DNA of 64,000 nucleotides from Rugamonas apoptosis (GCF_014042355.1 NZ_JACEZU010000001.1:770209-834208), one strand, 5' to 3'. Shown: positions 47,395 to 56,943, counted from the stretch's first letter. A program made the numbers and translations. The notes: generated from the sequence alone by a model not told the origin.

Positions 47395-48702
47395 ATGAGG
47401 GAACGATCGACACCATCGCGCCGGGCGGGGCTGCTCGCCCCGCTGTTTCTGTGGCTGGCCTTGGCCGGCTGCAGCGACGACAACCATATGTCGGCCGCGC
47501 CAGCACCGGCCAGCGCGGCGCCCACCACCATCACGGCCCTGGTCTGGGCCCCCGACTGGCCCAAGGAAATGCATGACGTGGCGGCCGCCTTCAGCCGCGA
47601 GCATCCCGACATCCGGGTCGACGTGCAATTCATGATCGGCAATTCAGTCGAGGAAAACCTCAAGCCCAAGGTGGCGGCCAACCAGTTGCCGGACCTGATC
47701 TCCGTCAACCCGAACGCCTACGCGGCCAGCCTGGCCGAGCAGGGCATCCTGGCCGAGGTGGGCCAGACGGCCGCCTGGAACAATATGCTGGATTTGCTCA
47801 AGCCCGACTGGACCAGCGCCGGCGGCAAGCATTTCGGCGTGGCCGGCGGCGTGGCCGCCACCGTCATCTACTACAACAAGACCATGTTCCGTCAGGCCGG
47901 CATCCACCACCTGCCGGAAAACTTCGAGGAATTCCTGGCCGTGTGCGCCCAGTTGAAAAAGGCCGGCTACACGCCGCTGGTGCTCGATGGCGGCTTTCCC
48001 AACATGCTGGGCAACGGCCCGTTCAGCCACGGCTTCGCCAACCTGGTGGCGGCCAACCGGCCGGACTGGCGCCAGGCGCTGGCCAAGGGCAGCCTGGACC
48101 TCGACACGGCGCCGGCGGCTGACATCTTCGGCCGCATCAAGCTGCTGGCGGCGCGCGGCTATGTGCAGCCGGACTACCTGAACACGGGCTACGACGAGGG
48201 CATCCGCCTGTTCGCGGCCGGGCGCGCGGCCATGGCGTTCGAAGGCACATGGGCGGCCGGCCGGCTGATGGTGGGCAAGCAGGACGAGGTGGGCGTATTC
48301 GTCCCGCCCTGGAACGCTGCCGGCAAGCTGGCCGTGCCGGTGGTCGGCAGCGAAACCGGTTTCGCCGTCTGCAATACGCGCCACCGGGCGGCGGCCATGC
48401 AGTTGCTGGACTACCTGGTCGGCAAGGGCTTTGTGATCCAGCAGAACGCGCGCCGCAACATCCCGCCCATGAAGCAGTTACCGGGCAAGATGGTGACCGA
48501 TCCCCAGATCACGGCCTATATCCGCCAGGTGAGCGCGTATCCGCAAGTGGTGCCGCCGTATTACGTGTTCCTGCCCGCGTCCACCATCGAACAGCTGCAC
48601 CCGCTGCTGCAGGATGTATTGGCCGGCAAGACGTCGCCGCGCGCCGCGGCCCGCCAGCTGGACCGCTCGCTGCGCGCCGAGGCGGCCGGCGGCGCCCACT
48701 GA
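47395..48702 (+). CDS. Extracellular solute-binding lipoprotein (SBP family 1)
   Basis: 435 residues. Lipobox LAGC in LFLWLALAGCSDD. The carbohydrate-type binding fold is clear: ITALVWAPDWPKEMHDVAAAFSREHPDIRVDVQF, VIYYNKTMFRQAGI, GRAAMAFEGTWAAG. No permease or ATPase genes are near. It lies 19 bases upstream of a diguanylate cyclase gene, which suggests that ligand-bound protein signals to that enzyme instead of feeding a transporter. Confidence 0.88.
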   Translation: MRERSTPSRRAGLLAPLFLWLALAGCSDDNHMSAAPAPASAAPTTITALVWAPDWPKEMHDVAAAFSREHPDIRVDVQFMIGNSVEENLKPKVAANQLPDLISVNPNAYAASLAEQGILAEVGQTAAWNNMLDLLKPDWTSAGGKHFGVAGGVAATVIYYNKTMFRQAGIHHLPENFEEFLAVCAQLKKAGYTPLVLDGGFPNMLGNGPFSHGFANLVAANRPDWRQALAKGSLDLDTAPAADIFGRIKLLAARGYVQPDYLNTGYDEGIRLFAAGRAAMAFEGTWAAGRLMVGKQDEVGVFVPPWNAAGKLAVPVVGSETGFAVCNTRHRAAAMQLLDYLVGKGFVIQQNARRNIPPMKQLPGKMVTDPQITAYIRQVSAYPQVVPPYYVFLPASTIEQLHPLLQDVLAGKTSPRAAARQLDRSLRAEAAGGAH

Positions 48703-48721
48703 CGCTCACCAGGAACGCTGC

Positions 48722-50449
48722 ATGAACCGTGTGATCGCCCTGTACCTGCCCGCGCTGCTGCGCCAGATCGCCATCCGCTACCGGCTGCTGGCGTCCTTCA
48801 TCCTGATCTCGCTGACGCCGCTGCTGGTGTCGGGCTACATTTCCTATGTCGAGTCGAGCGAGGCGATCGAGCAGAAGACCCGCTTGTTCACCACCGAGGT
48901 GGTCAAGCAGATCGCCAAGAACGTGCAGCTGCGCATGGCGGAAGTGGAATCGGACAGCGAGACGCTGGTGCTGTCCGATCCCGTGCAGTATGCGCTGGCC
49001 CGCTACGCGCTGGATAATCCGGAGGACAAGGGCCGGGCGCGTGCGGCCCTGACCAAGATCCTGCTCGACAGCTACGGTTCGTTCCAGGATTTCGGCCAGA
49101 AGTATTTCCTGGACCGCGACAACCGCGTGCTCGACCCGCAAGTGTTCGCGCAATTGGGGCGCGGGGTGGTCGATTTCAGCGCGGCCGCGCGCGCCAGCCA
49201 GCGGCGCGTGGTGTGGGGCGCGCTGGAGCTGTGGGACGGCCAGAAAAGCATCGCCATGGTGCGCCAGATCTATTCCAAGAACGATAATCACCTGATGGGC
49301 AGCCTGTTGCTGGGCGTGCGCGCCGCGCGCTTCGCCGCCATCTTCGACAACGCCAGCCTGGGCGCCGGCAGCGATATCTTCATCGTCGACGGGCGCGACG
49401 GCACGCTGCTGGTGCAACGGCGCGAGCGCCCCGCCGGCGTCCCTGCCGCGCCGGCCCTGCTGGAACAACTGGCGGCCAGCGTGCGCGGCGGCGAACAGAC
49501 CGGCTTTCTCGCCTACCAGCAGACGGTGGCGGACGGTCATCCGGCGGCCGGCTATTTCGCCGTCTACACCCAGGTGCCCAACACCAGCTGGTATGTGGTG
49601 AGCACCCTGCCCAACCAGCTGCTGCTGGCCGAAGCGCAGGCGGTGCGCAAGGAGATCGTGTTGATCGGCCTGATCTGCTTCGCCGGCGCGCTGGTACTGG
49701 CCTATGTCGTGGCGCGCAGTATTTCCATGCCGCTGGAGCGGCTGGCCGGCGCCATCCGCGCCACCCGCACCGGCGACTACGGCCAGCGGGTGGAATACGA
49801 AGGCCGCGACGAACTGGCGCTGCTGTCGAAACGATTCAACGAGATGGCGGCCAACATCAGCCAGACCCACGAGCAGCTGGAAAGCCGGGTGGCCGAGCGC
49901 ACGCGCGACCTGGAACAGGCCAATCTGAAGCTGGCGGCGCTCACCATGACGGACCCGCTGACGGGCATCGCCAACCGCCGCCGCTTCGACGACATGCTGG
50001 CCTCGGAGCTGAACCGGGCGGCCCGTTGCGCCCATCCGCTGGCGCTGCTGATGATCGACGTCGACTACTTCAAGAGCTATAACGACCACTATGGCCACCA
50101 GGAGGGCGACACTTGCCTGCGCAAGGTGGCGTCCCTGCTGCAGACGCACGCGCGCCGCGCCAGCGACCTGGCGGCCCGCTACGGCGGCGAGGAGTTCGTG
50201 ATGCTGGCGGCCGACACGGATGCCGACGCGGCGCTGGCGCTGGCCGAGTCGGTGCGGCAGGCGCTGGAGGCGCTGCGCCTGCCGCACGCGCAGTCGCCAA
50301 TTGGCTGGGTCAGCATCAGCGTGGGCGTGGCGGTGCAGGTGCCGGACGAATTGCAGACCCCGGAGCTGTTCCTGCGCATGGCCGACAAGGCCATGTACCG
50401 GGCCAAGGAGCAGGGCCGCAACCAGGTGGTGCTGGCCGGGCGCAAGTGA
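48722..50449 (+). CDS. Membrane-bound diguanylate cyclase with periplasmic sensor
   Basis: 575 residues. TM1 (RLLASFILISLTPLLVSGYISY), a periplasmic dCache-like sensor (~45-300), TM2 (IVLIGLICFAGALVLAYVVA), HAMP, a coiled coil, and a GGDEF domain with DPLTGIANRRRFD and RYGGEEFVML (GGEEF active site). Makes cyclic di-GMP from GTP. The start at 48722 is inside a longer opening that overlaps the binding-protein gene and is therefore preferred. Probably partners with the upstream binding protein. Confidence 0.93.
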   Translation: MNRVIALYLPALLRQIAIRYRLLASFILISLTPLLVSGYISYVESSEAIEQKTRLFTTEVVKQIAKNVQLRMAEVESDSETLVLSDPVQYALARYALDNPEDKGRARAALTKILLDSYGSFQDFGQKYFLDRDNRVLDPQVFAQLGRGVVDFSAAARASQRRVVWGALELWDGQKSIAMVRQIYSKNDNHLMGSLLLGVRAARFAAIFDNASLGAGSDIFIVDGRDGTLLVQRRERPAGVPAAPALLEQLAASVRGGEQTGFLAYQQTVADGHPAAGYFAVYTQVPNTSWYVVSTLPNQLLLAEAQAVRKEIVLIGLICFAGALVLAYVVARSISMPLERLAGAIRATRTGDYGQRVEYEGRDELALLSKRFNEMAANISQTHEQLESRVAERTRDLEQANLKLAALTMTDPLTGIANRRRFDDMLASELNRAARCAHPLALLMIDVDYFKSYNDHYGHQEGDTCLRKVASLLQTHARRASDLAARYGGEEFVMLAADTDADAALALAESVRQALEALRLPHAQSPIGWVSISVGVAVQVPDELQTPELFLRMADKAMYRAKEQGRNQVVLAGRK

Positions 50450-50711
50450 GGCCGGCGGCAGCCGGGACTATCGCCGGCACCGTTTCCATTGAAAAATATT
50501 TTCTCGCCGAAATTCCCGGCGCGACCCCTCTGTACAGGGGCTGCGCACTGTGCGCGGCGTCGGATTTTTGCCGATCCGGCGCCCGAGGTGGGCGCGGCGA
50601 AACTGATATGATGAGTCACAACGCGGGGCAATTTGCGCATGATCATACCCGCCCACGACCGCTGACGTAACCTGCTGGTAGACCTGTGTACTGCCGCGAA
50701 AGGAGGGAGCC

Positions 50712-50912
50712 TTGGAACCGAAACCAGACAGCGTGCCAGAGGACGGGACCGAGCGCCCGCCGCCTACGCTTTCCCCCGCCGCGCGGGCACGCCAGCTGTT
50801 GCCGCCCAAGGGGGCCTGCTGGTATTGCGACAAGCCGCTCGACAACGTGCGCCGTTTCTGCGGCAAGGAATGCGCCGACGCTTTCGATGAGGAAAAGGAA
50901 TATACGCGTTGA
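50712..50912 (+). CDS. Small zinc-ribbon-like protein
   Basis: 66 residues. TTG start with a strong AAAGGAGG at 50699-50706. The C-terminal half has CWYCDKPL and FCGKECADAF, that is CxxC and CxxxC pairs that could hold one zinc ion. The N-terminal part is charged and disordered. Function unknown; the 262 bases before it show no other gene. Confidence 0.65.
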   Translation: MEPKPDSVPEDGTERPPPTLSPAARARQLLPPKGACWYCDKPLDNVRRFCGKECADAFDEEKEYTR

Positions 50913-50947
50913 GCCGGCTGGCGCCTGAGCGGCGCCGCCACGACCGG

Positions 50948-51562
50948 CTACAACGGCGGCGCCAGCGCCGCCAGCGCCGCTTCGAAGTCGAATTGGTGGG
51001 CCGCTGCCGCCACCCGCTGGTAGCGCTCCACTCCCAGCCGGGCCGCCAGCGGCGAGGCCGATTGTTCCAGCACGTCGATCGCCGCGCCATCACCCGTGTC
51101 GAGCAGGCGGGCAAGCCGATCCAGCAGTGCAGCGTCGGCCTCCGCCTCGGCCGGCATCGTCCCGGCCGGCGCCGCTTCGCGCGCCTCGTCCAGCACCGTG
51201 TCGATGGCGGCCAACAGGCCGCATAGGGCCTCGTCCAGCAACATCACCGTTTCCGCGCAGGCGGGCGGCGGCAAGTGGCAGGCCGGCTCCAGCGCCGTGG
51301 CCAGCTGGCAGACGGTGCGCGCGCCGATCATGCCGGCGGCGCCACGCAGCGTGTGCACCCGGTGCCGTAGCGTGGCCAGTACATTATCGGCCAGCGCCTG
51401 GCGCAAGCGCGGGCCCAGGCCGCGGTAATCGTCGCGGAAGCGCCCCAGCAATTGCAGGTACAGCGCGCGGTCGCCCATCAACCGTTCCAGCCCGTCGCTC
51501 ACGCACAGGATGGCGGTATCGCGGAATGAAAAGTGCAAGCCTGCTACGTTCGAGAGGGTCAT
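50948..51562 (-). CDS. Hpt (histidine phosphotransfer) domain protein
   Basis: 204 residues. HRVHTLRGAAGMIGART is the Hpt phosphorylation helix, with the His of HTLRG. LMGDRALYLQLLGRFRDDY fits the first Hpt helix, and the C-terminal half may be a second degenerate four-helix region. Stand-alone phosphorelay shuttles of this kind link hybrid kinases to response regulators; no partner is next to it. Convergent with the zinc-ribbon gene. Confidence 0.82.
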   Translation of the reverse strand: MTLSNVAGLHFSFRDTAILCVSDGLERLMGDRALYLQLLGRFRDDYRGLGPRLRQALADNVLATLRHRVHTLRGAAGMIGARTVCQLATALEPACHLPPPACAETVMLLDEALCGLLAAIDTVLDEAREAAPAGTMPAEAEADAALLDRLARLLDTGDGAAIDVLEQSASPLAARLGVERYQRVAAAAHQFDFEAALAALAPPL

Positions 51563-51586
51563 GGCGTGCGTGCGGCAGGGAGCGCG

Positions 51587-52543
51587 CTAGCGCGTGGTGA
51601 ACGACCAGCTGCGCGACAGCGGTACGCCGTCCACCGCGCCGCTGAAGGCGACGTCGTAGGTGGTGCCGGACTGCAGCGCGGCCAGCGGCACGATGGCGGC
51701 GGCCGAAGGGGGCGTTTCCGTATCCGTCGCGTGGCTCAGCAGACGCGTGGCCAGCGGCGCGCCGCCATGGGGTTGCACGGTGAAGTTCTGCACCGTCATG
51801 GTGGCCGTGATGTCGGCGTGCATGCTGATCGGGTACCCCACCTCGTTCAGGTTGGGTACCGGGTCGGGCGTTTCGTTATTGCTCAGGAAACTGGTCGGCA
51901 CCTGGGTCTGGCCATTGACGGGATAATTGGCCGCCCGTCCGCCGCCCAGGCCGATGCCGTAGCCGTTGTTGGCCCCCATGTCGCAAGTGAAGTAGGAATA
52001 GCCGCTCGACGTCAGCGCGGCGCCGGTGCCCATTTCCTTGAACACCGGTTCGAACATGACGAAACGGTGGTAGATGGCCGTGACCAGTTCTTCGGCCAGC
52101 ACGAAGCCGGAGCTGCTGTTGGTGGCGGAAATGATTTCGCCATAGGCGTAGGGCCGCACCAGCACATAGCCGGCGTTGGCCAGCCGGTCGGCCAGCGTGG
52201 CGCCCGTGAAACCGGGCAGGCCCGCCGTCTGGACGTGGGTGACGGTGTTGTTGATGCGCTGGTAGTCGGCGTGGCCCTGGGCCGCCAGTTCCAGCTTGCT
52301 GTTGCGCGCCAGGACGGCCACCCCTATTTGGGCGCGGCGGAAGTTGATCCAGTTGAAACCATCGAGCGCCGCGTTGCCGGTGAGCGCGGGCGCGCCAGGT
52401 TCGGCCGGCAGGTTGCTGCTGCTGGCCGGCGGGCTGGCGCTGGTCCCGTCGCCGCCGCCGCCACCACCACCACCGCATGCGGCCAGTGCCAGGGCCAGGC
52501 TGAGTACCGCGAACGGGAACTGCCAACGGGGATGGCTGCGCAT
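51587..52543 (-). CDS. CAP/SCP-domain lipoprotein
   Basis: 318 residues. Lipobox LAAC followed by a long glycine run. CAP-like domain (~55-200; GFNWINFRRAQIGVAVLARNSKLELAAQGHADYQ; VTAIYHRFVMFEPVFKEMGTG). The C-terminal segment (NFTVQPHGGAPLATRLLSH...AALQSGTTYDVAFSGAVDG) looks like an immunoglobulin-like fold. Outer-membrane or surface location is expected; activity unknown. Confidence 0.85.
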   Translation of the reverse strand: MRSHPRWQFPFAVLSLALALAACGGGGGGGGDGTSASPPASSSNLPAEPGAPALTGNAALDGFNWINFRRAQIGVAVLARNSKLELAAQGHADYQRINNTVTHVQTAGLPGFTGATLADRLANAGYVLVRPYAYGEIISATNSSSGFVLAEELVTAIYHRFVMFEPVFKEMGTGAALTSSGYSYFTCDMGANNGYGIGLGGGRAANYPVNGQTQVPTSFLSNNETPDPVPNLNEVGYPISMHADITATMTVQNFTVQPHGGAPLATRLLSHATDTETPPSAAAIVPLAALQSGTTYDVAFSGAVDGVPLSRSWSFTTR

Positions 52544-52748
52544 GGAAGGCTCCTGTGTCGTTATCCGGGTCGTCGGTGGAGATCAGCCCGCTTATGGGTC
52601 GATTCTAAGGCAACTCGGGCCGCGCCGCACCCGATATGCGCAACGCCGCGTGCGGGGGAAGCTGCCGTGCGCCGGCCGGGCGGGTTAAAATAAGCCGCCG
52701 CCACTCCGGCGGCGCCCCCATCGTCGTGCTTTCCGGGATACGCCTGAT

Positions 52749-53531
52749 TTGACTTCTTTACCACACCGTCCGCGCCTGCAGCGCGCCAAGTTCGCCCTCC
52801 CCAGTTTCGTCACGCTGCTGTCGATCGCCTGCGGCTTCGGCAGCATCGTCATTTCCGTCGACAACGCCTTCATCGGCAACGCCCACGATTACCGCCTGGC
52901 CGCCGTGTTGCTGGTGCTGGCCGGCGTGTTCGACGCGCTCGACGGCATGGTGGCGCGCGCCACCGGCACCAGTTCCGACTTCGGCATGCAGCTCGACTCC
53001 ATCGCCGACGTGATGAACTTCGGCTGCGCGCCGGGATTGCTGCTGTACTGCTATGGTTTTGTGCAACTGGGCGCGCACCAGCCCACGCTGCTGCGCCTGG
53101 GCGGCATGGCCAGCTTCTTCTTCGTCGCCTGCGGCGCCTTGCGCCTGGCCCGTTTCAACGTCAACGTGGGCCGCACCGACCCGCGCTACTTCGTCGGCAT
53201 CCCGATCACGGCCGGCGCCGCCTGCGTGGCGTCGGTGGTGGTGGCCTGGCCCGATCCGCCCACTAGTCTGTTGCAGGCCGCCTTGCTGGCGCTGCTGCTG
53301 TTCGCCGTCGGCGGCTTGATGGTGTCGACCATCCGCTTCCCCAGTACCAAGCAAAAGAAAAGCAAGGCGGCGCTGGTGCTGGTGCTGGTCAACCTGGCCT
53401 TGCTGGCCTGGTTGCAAAGCGTGTTCTTCGTGCTGTTCTTCGCCGTGTATATCGGCGCCACGCTGGCGCTGAACCTGGGCTGGAAGCTGGGTTGGCGCGG
53501 TATCGCGCCGCCGGCCGTCTACACGGACTGA
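52749..53531 (+). CDS. pssA: CDP-diacylglycerol–serine O-phosphatidyltransferase
   Basis: 260 residues. The CDP-alcohol phosphotransferase motif DG(x2)AR(x8)G(x3)D(x3)D is complete in DALDGMVARATGTSSDFGMQ followed by LDSIAD. Several membrane helices. Makes phosphatidylserine, the precursor of phosphatidylethanolamine. It starts with TTG at 52749; no in-frame ATG gives the full N-terminus. Confidence 0.93.
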   Translation: MTSLPHRPRLQRAKFALPSFVTLLSIACGFGSIVISVDNAFIGNAHDYRLAAVLLVLAGVFDALDGMVARATGTSSDFGMQLDSIADVMNFGCAPGLLLYCYGFVQLGAHQPTLLRLGGMASFFFVACGALRLARFNVNVGRTDPRYFVGIPITAGAACVASVVVAWPDPPTSLLQAALLALLLFAVGGLMVSTIRFPSTKQKKSKAALVLVLVNLALLAWLQSVFFVLFFAVYIGATLALNLGWKLGWRGIAPPAVYTD

Positions 53532-53555
53532 GCGCACCGCAACCTGCACCCCCAC

Positions 53556-53612
53556 ACCGGGGTCAGCTCATGTGATCACGCAAGATGTGTGACGGCATGA
53601 CCTGACCCCGGT
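53556..53612. terminator. Hairpin between pssA and aldo/keto reductase (GGGGTCAG type)
   Basis: ACCGGGGTCAG (53556-53566) pairs with CTGACCCCGGT (53602-53612); TCATG/CATGA pairs further inside after one mismatch. A T-rich stretch follows. It is another member of the long intergenic hairpins, with a different core. Confidence 0.65.
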
Positions 53613-53624
53613 TTGTTTTCCGCC

Positions 53625-54551
53625 TCAAGCCACCTCGTGGCCGCGCGCGGCGCGCAGGATCTCGAACCACTGGCTGGGGCTCAGGCTGAATTGCGTGGCG
53701 CGCACGGCGTCGACGATGGCTTCAATGCGGCCGCTGCCCGTCAGCGGTAATGGCCGCGATGGCAGTTGCATGATCCACGCGAACACCACGCTGGCGAATG
53801 GCTGTTGCAGTTCGTCCGCGATGCGCTGCACTACCGCGCGCACCCGCTCGCCCGCTGCGTCGCCGCCGCTGAACAGGCGGCCGCCGGCCAGTGGCGACCA
53901 CACCATGGGCCGCACGCCCTGGTCCTGCAAGCCGTCGAAGGTTTCATCGAACATGGGCGCCACGTGCAGCGGCGAACATTCGACCTGGTTGGTGGCCAGC
54001 GCAATGCGCCGGTTCAGGCATTCGAACTGGTGGCGGCTGAAGTTGGAGACGCCGAAATGGCGTACCTTGCCATGCAGCCGCAGGCGGCTGAAGGTGCCGG
54101 CGATCTCGTCGAAATTCATCAGCGGGTCGGGCCGGTGGATCAGCAGCAGGTCCAGGTAGTCGGTGCCCAGCGCGCGCAGCGATTGCTCGACCGAGGCCGT
54201 GATGTGGGCGGCGCTGGTGTCGTAATGCTGGATGCTGTGTTCCGGCCGGGCCGGCGACACCAGCTTGATGCCGCATTTGCTCACCAGTTGGACCTGTCCG
54301 CGCAGCGACGGCTGCAGCGCCAGCGCTTCGCCGAACAGGGCTTCCACGCTGTAGTTGCCGTAAATGTCGGCATGGTCGAAGCTGGTCACGCCCAGCGCCA
54401 GGCAGCGCTTGATCAGGGTCAGGCGCTGCTGCGGCGTCATCTGCCAGGCATCCATGCGCCACATGCCGGCCACCACGCGCGACAGCGTGGGACCGTTCTG
54501 GCTGGTGACGGTGGAGGGGCAAAGCAGGCCGGCGGGCGGTTGGTAGTTCAT
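53625..54551 (-). CDS. Aldo/keto reductase, YdhF type
   Basis: 308 residues from MNYQPPAGLLCPSTV; the longer opening at 54599 has no family support. All four catalytic residues are visible: Asp and Tyr in FDHADIYGNY, Lys in QLVSKCG, His in LLIHRPDP. SNFSRHQF and GSGRIEAIVDAV fit the NADP-binding end. Single gene, convergent with pssA. Confidence 0.88.
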   Translation of the reverse strand: MNYQPPAGLLCPSTVTSQNGPTLSRVVAGMWRMDAWQMTPQQRLTLIKRCLALGVTSFDHADIYGNYSVEALFGEALALQPSLRGQVQLVSKCGIKLVSPARPEHSIQHYDTSAAHITASVEQSLRALGTDYLDLLLIHRPDPLMNFDEIAGTFSRLRLHGKVRHFGVSNFSRHQFECLNRRIALATNQVECSPLHVAPMFDETFDGLQDQGVRPMVWSPLAGGRLFSGGDAAGERVRAVVQRIADELQQPFASVVFAWIMQLPSRPLPLTGSGRIEAIVDAVRATQFSLSPSQWFEILRAARGHEVA

Positions 54552-54694
54552 GACGGTTTCTCGGACGGTGGGCGGGGAAGATTCAATACCGAATCGCAAG
54601 TAGTATTGTTACACGACTACTTGGCCCGAGTGCGACATTTCACCGATAAGCGGCCTCGACCGTTGCAAGCACCGCAGAGAGCAACATGCAATAA

Positions 54695-54720
54695 CAAAAG
54701 TCCGCTGAAGCGGACTTTTG
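54695..54720 (-). terminator. Terminator of dacC
   Basis: CAAAAGTCCGC (54695-54705) and GCGGACTTTTG (54710-54720) form an 11-bp stem with a TGAA loop, 20 bases beyond the dacC stop. Confidence 0.8.
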
Positions 54721-54740
54721 TTTGTTTGCGATGCGAGCGT

Positions 54741-55886
54741 TTATTTCAGCCAGAGGCGCATGGAATCCCAGGCGCGGCCGAAGATGGAGGCTTGCTCCAC
54801 CGTCTCCAGCGACACCACCGGCAGTTCCAGCAGCGGCTTGCCATCGACCATCATCTTGAGCGTGCCAACGCGGCTGTTTTCAGCCAGCGGGGCCACCAGC
54901 GGGTCCTTGCGTTCCAGCAGCGGCTTCATCTTGCCGGCCACGCCCTTGGGCACGGTCACCAGCACGTCGTTCGGGAAGCCGATCTTGACGCTGCCCTTGG
55001 AACCTTTCCAGATTTCCGGGGTGGCGATGGCCTGGCCCTTGGAGTACAGCTTGACCGTGTCGAAGTTCTGGAAGCCCCAGTTGAGCAGCTTCTGGCTTTC
55101 CTGGGTACGGGCGCCGTCGGACGCGGTGCCCAGCACCACGGCGATCAGGCGGCGCTCGCCGGTGCCGTTGGGGCGGTGGGCCGAGGCGATCATGCAGAAG
55201 CCGGCGCCTTCCGTGTGGCCGGTCTTCATGCCGTCCACGGTCGGGTCCAGCCACAGCAGGCGGTTGCGGTTCTGCTGGGTGATCTTGTTGTAGGTGAAGC
55301 TCTTGACGGAATCGATCTTGTAGAACTCGGGGTAGTCCAGGATCACGCGCTTGGCCAGCACCGACAAGTCCTGCGCCGTCGAGTAGTTCTCGGGGCTGGG
55401 CAGGCCGTGCGGGTTGGCGAAGTGGGTCGAGGTCAGGCCCATGCGCTGCGCTTCGCGGTTCATCATCACCACGAAGGCGGACTCGTCGCCGGCCACGGCT
55501 TCGGCCAGGGCCACGGCCGCGTCGTTACCGGATTGCACCATCAAGCCGTACAGCAGGTCGTTGACCTTGACCGGGGTGGCCGGGTCGATGAACATCTTCG
55601 AGCTGCTGGTATCGACTTTCCACGCATGGGTGGAGACGTTGACCATCTGGTTCAAGTCCAGCTTCTTGTCCTTGACGGCGGCGAAGGTCAGGTAGGCTGT
55701 CATGACCTTGGTCAGCGAGGCTGGCTCGATGCGGGCGTTGGGGTCCTGCGAGGCGATGATCTGGCCGCTGGTGGCGTCCAGCAGCAGCCAGGATTTGGCG
55801 GCGATGGTGGGCGGCGGCAGCGTCTGGGCGACGGCGGCGGTCATCATCAAGACACTGGTGGCCAGTGCCGCGAATAATTTTTTCAT
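54741..55886 (-). CDS. dacC: D-alanyl-D-alanine carboxypeptidase (PBP5/6 type)
   Basis: 381 residues from MKKLFAALATSVLMMTAAVA (signal peptide). Serine-type motifs: SLTKVM near residue 55, SGNDAAVALAE near 119, KTGHTEGAGFCM near 219. The C-terminal beta domain ends in a probable amphipathic membrane anchor (FGRAWDSMRLWLK). Trims pentapeptides in peptidoglycan. A longer opening to 55943 is rejected because it precedes the signal. Confidence 0.93.
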   Translation of the reverse strand: MKKLFAALATSVLMMTAAVAQTLPPPTIAAKSWLLLDATSGQIIASQDPNARIEPASLTKVMTAYLTFAAVKDKKLDLNQMVNVSTHAWKVDTSSSKMFIDPATPVKVNDLLYGLMVQSGNDAAVALAEAVAGDESAFVVMMNREAQRMGLTSTHFANPHGLPSPENYSTAQDLSVLAKRVILDYPEFYKIDSVKSFTYNKITQQNRNRLLWLDPTVDGMKTGHTEGAGFCMIASAHRPNGTGERRLIAVVLGTASDGARTQESQKLLNWGFQNFDTVKLYSKGQAIATPEIWKGSKGSVKIGFPNDVLVTVPKGVAGKMKPLLERKDPLVAPLAENSRVGTLKMMVDGKPLLELPVVSLETVEQASIFGRAWDSMRLWLK

Positions 55887-55952
55887 GGGTGTGTTTCGGG
55901 TGTCTAAGTTGGGGGACGGGCGGCCTGGAACAGGCGCGCCCATTATAGTTGC

Positions 55953-56606
55953 TTAGGCCGCCGTCGCGGTGTCCTGTTCCGGCCGCGTGTGCCACAGCTG
56001 GTTGACCCAGCCTTTGATGTGCTGCAGCTTGCGGTGGAAGAAGTGGTCGGCGCCGGGAATCACGATCACGGGCAAGTCTTGCGGGCGGGCCCAGTCGAAC
56101 ACGTCCTTCAACGGGATGGTTTCGTCCAGCTCGCCGTGGATGACGATGGAATCGGCCGGCACGTTGGCCACTTCCCATTTGCCGGCCGCCGTGCCGATCA
56201 GCACCAGGCGCTCGGCCGGGGTGCCGGCCGCCACCAGTTGTTCCTGCAGGCGCGCCATCACGAAGGTGCCGAACGAGAAGCCGGACAGGGCCACGGGCAA
56301 GCCCGGGTAGCGCTGCTGCATGTAGGCCAGCAGCACGGCCATGTCGTCCGTCTCGCCGTGGCCGTGGTCGTGCTCGCCTTCGGAGGCGCCCACGCCACGG
56401 AAGTTGATGCGGGCCGCCACGTAGCCGAGGCCGACAAAGGTGCGGGCCAGGGTCTGGGCCACTTTGTTGTCCATGGTGCCGCCGTACAGCGGGTGCGGGT
56501 GGGCCACCAGCGCGATGCCGCGCGGCGCCTGTTTGGGAAAGTCGATCAGGCCTTCCATCTGGCCGGCGCCGCCTTGCAGCGTGAATTTTTCAGAGTTCTT
56601 GTTCAT
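55953..56606 (-). CDS. Alpha/beta hydrolase
   Basis: 217 residues from MNKNSEKFTLQGG. GIALVAHPHPLYGGTMDNKVAQTLAR is the conserved N-terminal phrase of a small hydrolase family often annotated as acyl-CoA or esterase-like. The nucleophile elbow reads ALSGFSFGTFVM (GFSFG), and the triad acid and His are likely in HGELDETIPLKDV and PGADHFFHRKL. Its gene lies 19 bases downstream of the ferredoxin gene. Confidence 0.87.
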   Translation of the reverse strand: MNKNSEKFTLQGGAGQMEGLIDFPKQAPRGIALVAHPHPLYGGTMDNKVAQTLARTFVGLGYVAARINFRGVGASEGEHDHGHGETDDMAVLLAYMQQRYPGLPVALSGFSFGTFVMARLQEQLVAAGTPAERLVLIGTAAGKWEVANVPADSIVIHGELDETIPLKDVFDWARPQDLPVIVIPGADHFFHRKLQHIKGWVNQLWHTRPEQDTATAA

Positions 56607-56625
56607 GTGAATCAAATCAGGGAGT

Positions 56626-56943
56626 TCAGATTTTCAAACGTTCCACCACTTTGCCGTTCACCAGATGGCTGTCGACGATTTCATCGATGTCGGCGGTGTC
56701 GACGTAGGTGTACCAGGTGCCTTCGGGGTAGACCACCAGCACCGGGCCTTCGTCGCAACGGTCCAGGCAGCCGGCCTGGTTGATGCGGACTTTGCCGGCG
56801 CCGTTGATGTCCAGTTCCTTGCAACGCTTCTTGGCGTGTTTCTGGGCCGCGATGGCGTTGTGGTCGCTGCAGCAGGGGCGGCCGTCGTCGCGCTGGTTCA
56901 CGCAAAAGAAGACGTGGCGTTGGTAATACAGGTCGTCGCTCAT
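56626..56943 (-). CDS. Thioredoxin-like [2Fe-2S] ferredoxin
   Basis: 105 residues. Cys14, Cys24/25, Cys59 and Cys63 in VFFCVNQRDDGRPCC and QAGCLDRCDEGP match the CX10-12CX30-35CX3C spacing of this ferredoxin family. The adjacent pair Cys24-Cys25 leaves the second ligand ambiguous. Cytosolic electron carrier; it shares an operon with the hydrolase. Confidence 0.87.
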   Translation of the reverse strand: MSDDLYYQRHVFFCVNQRDDGRPCCSDHNAIAAQKHAKKRCKELDINGAGKVRINQAGCLDRCDEGPVLVVYPEGTWYTYVDTADIDEIVDSHLVNGKVVERLKI

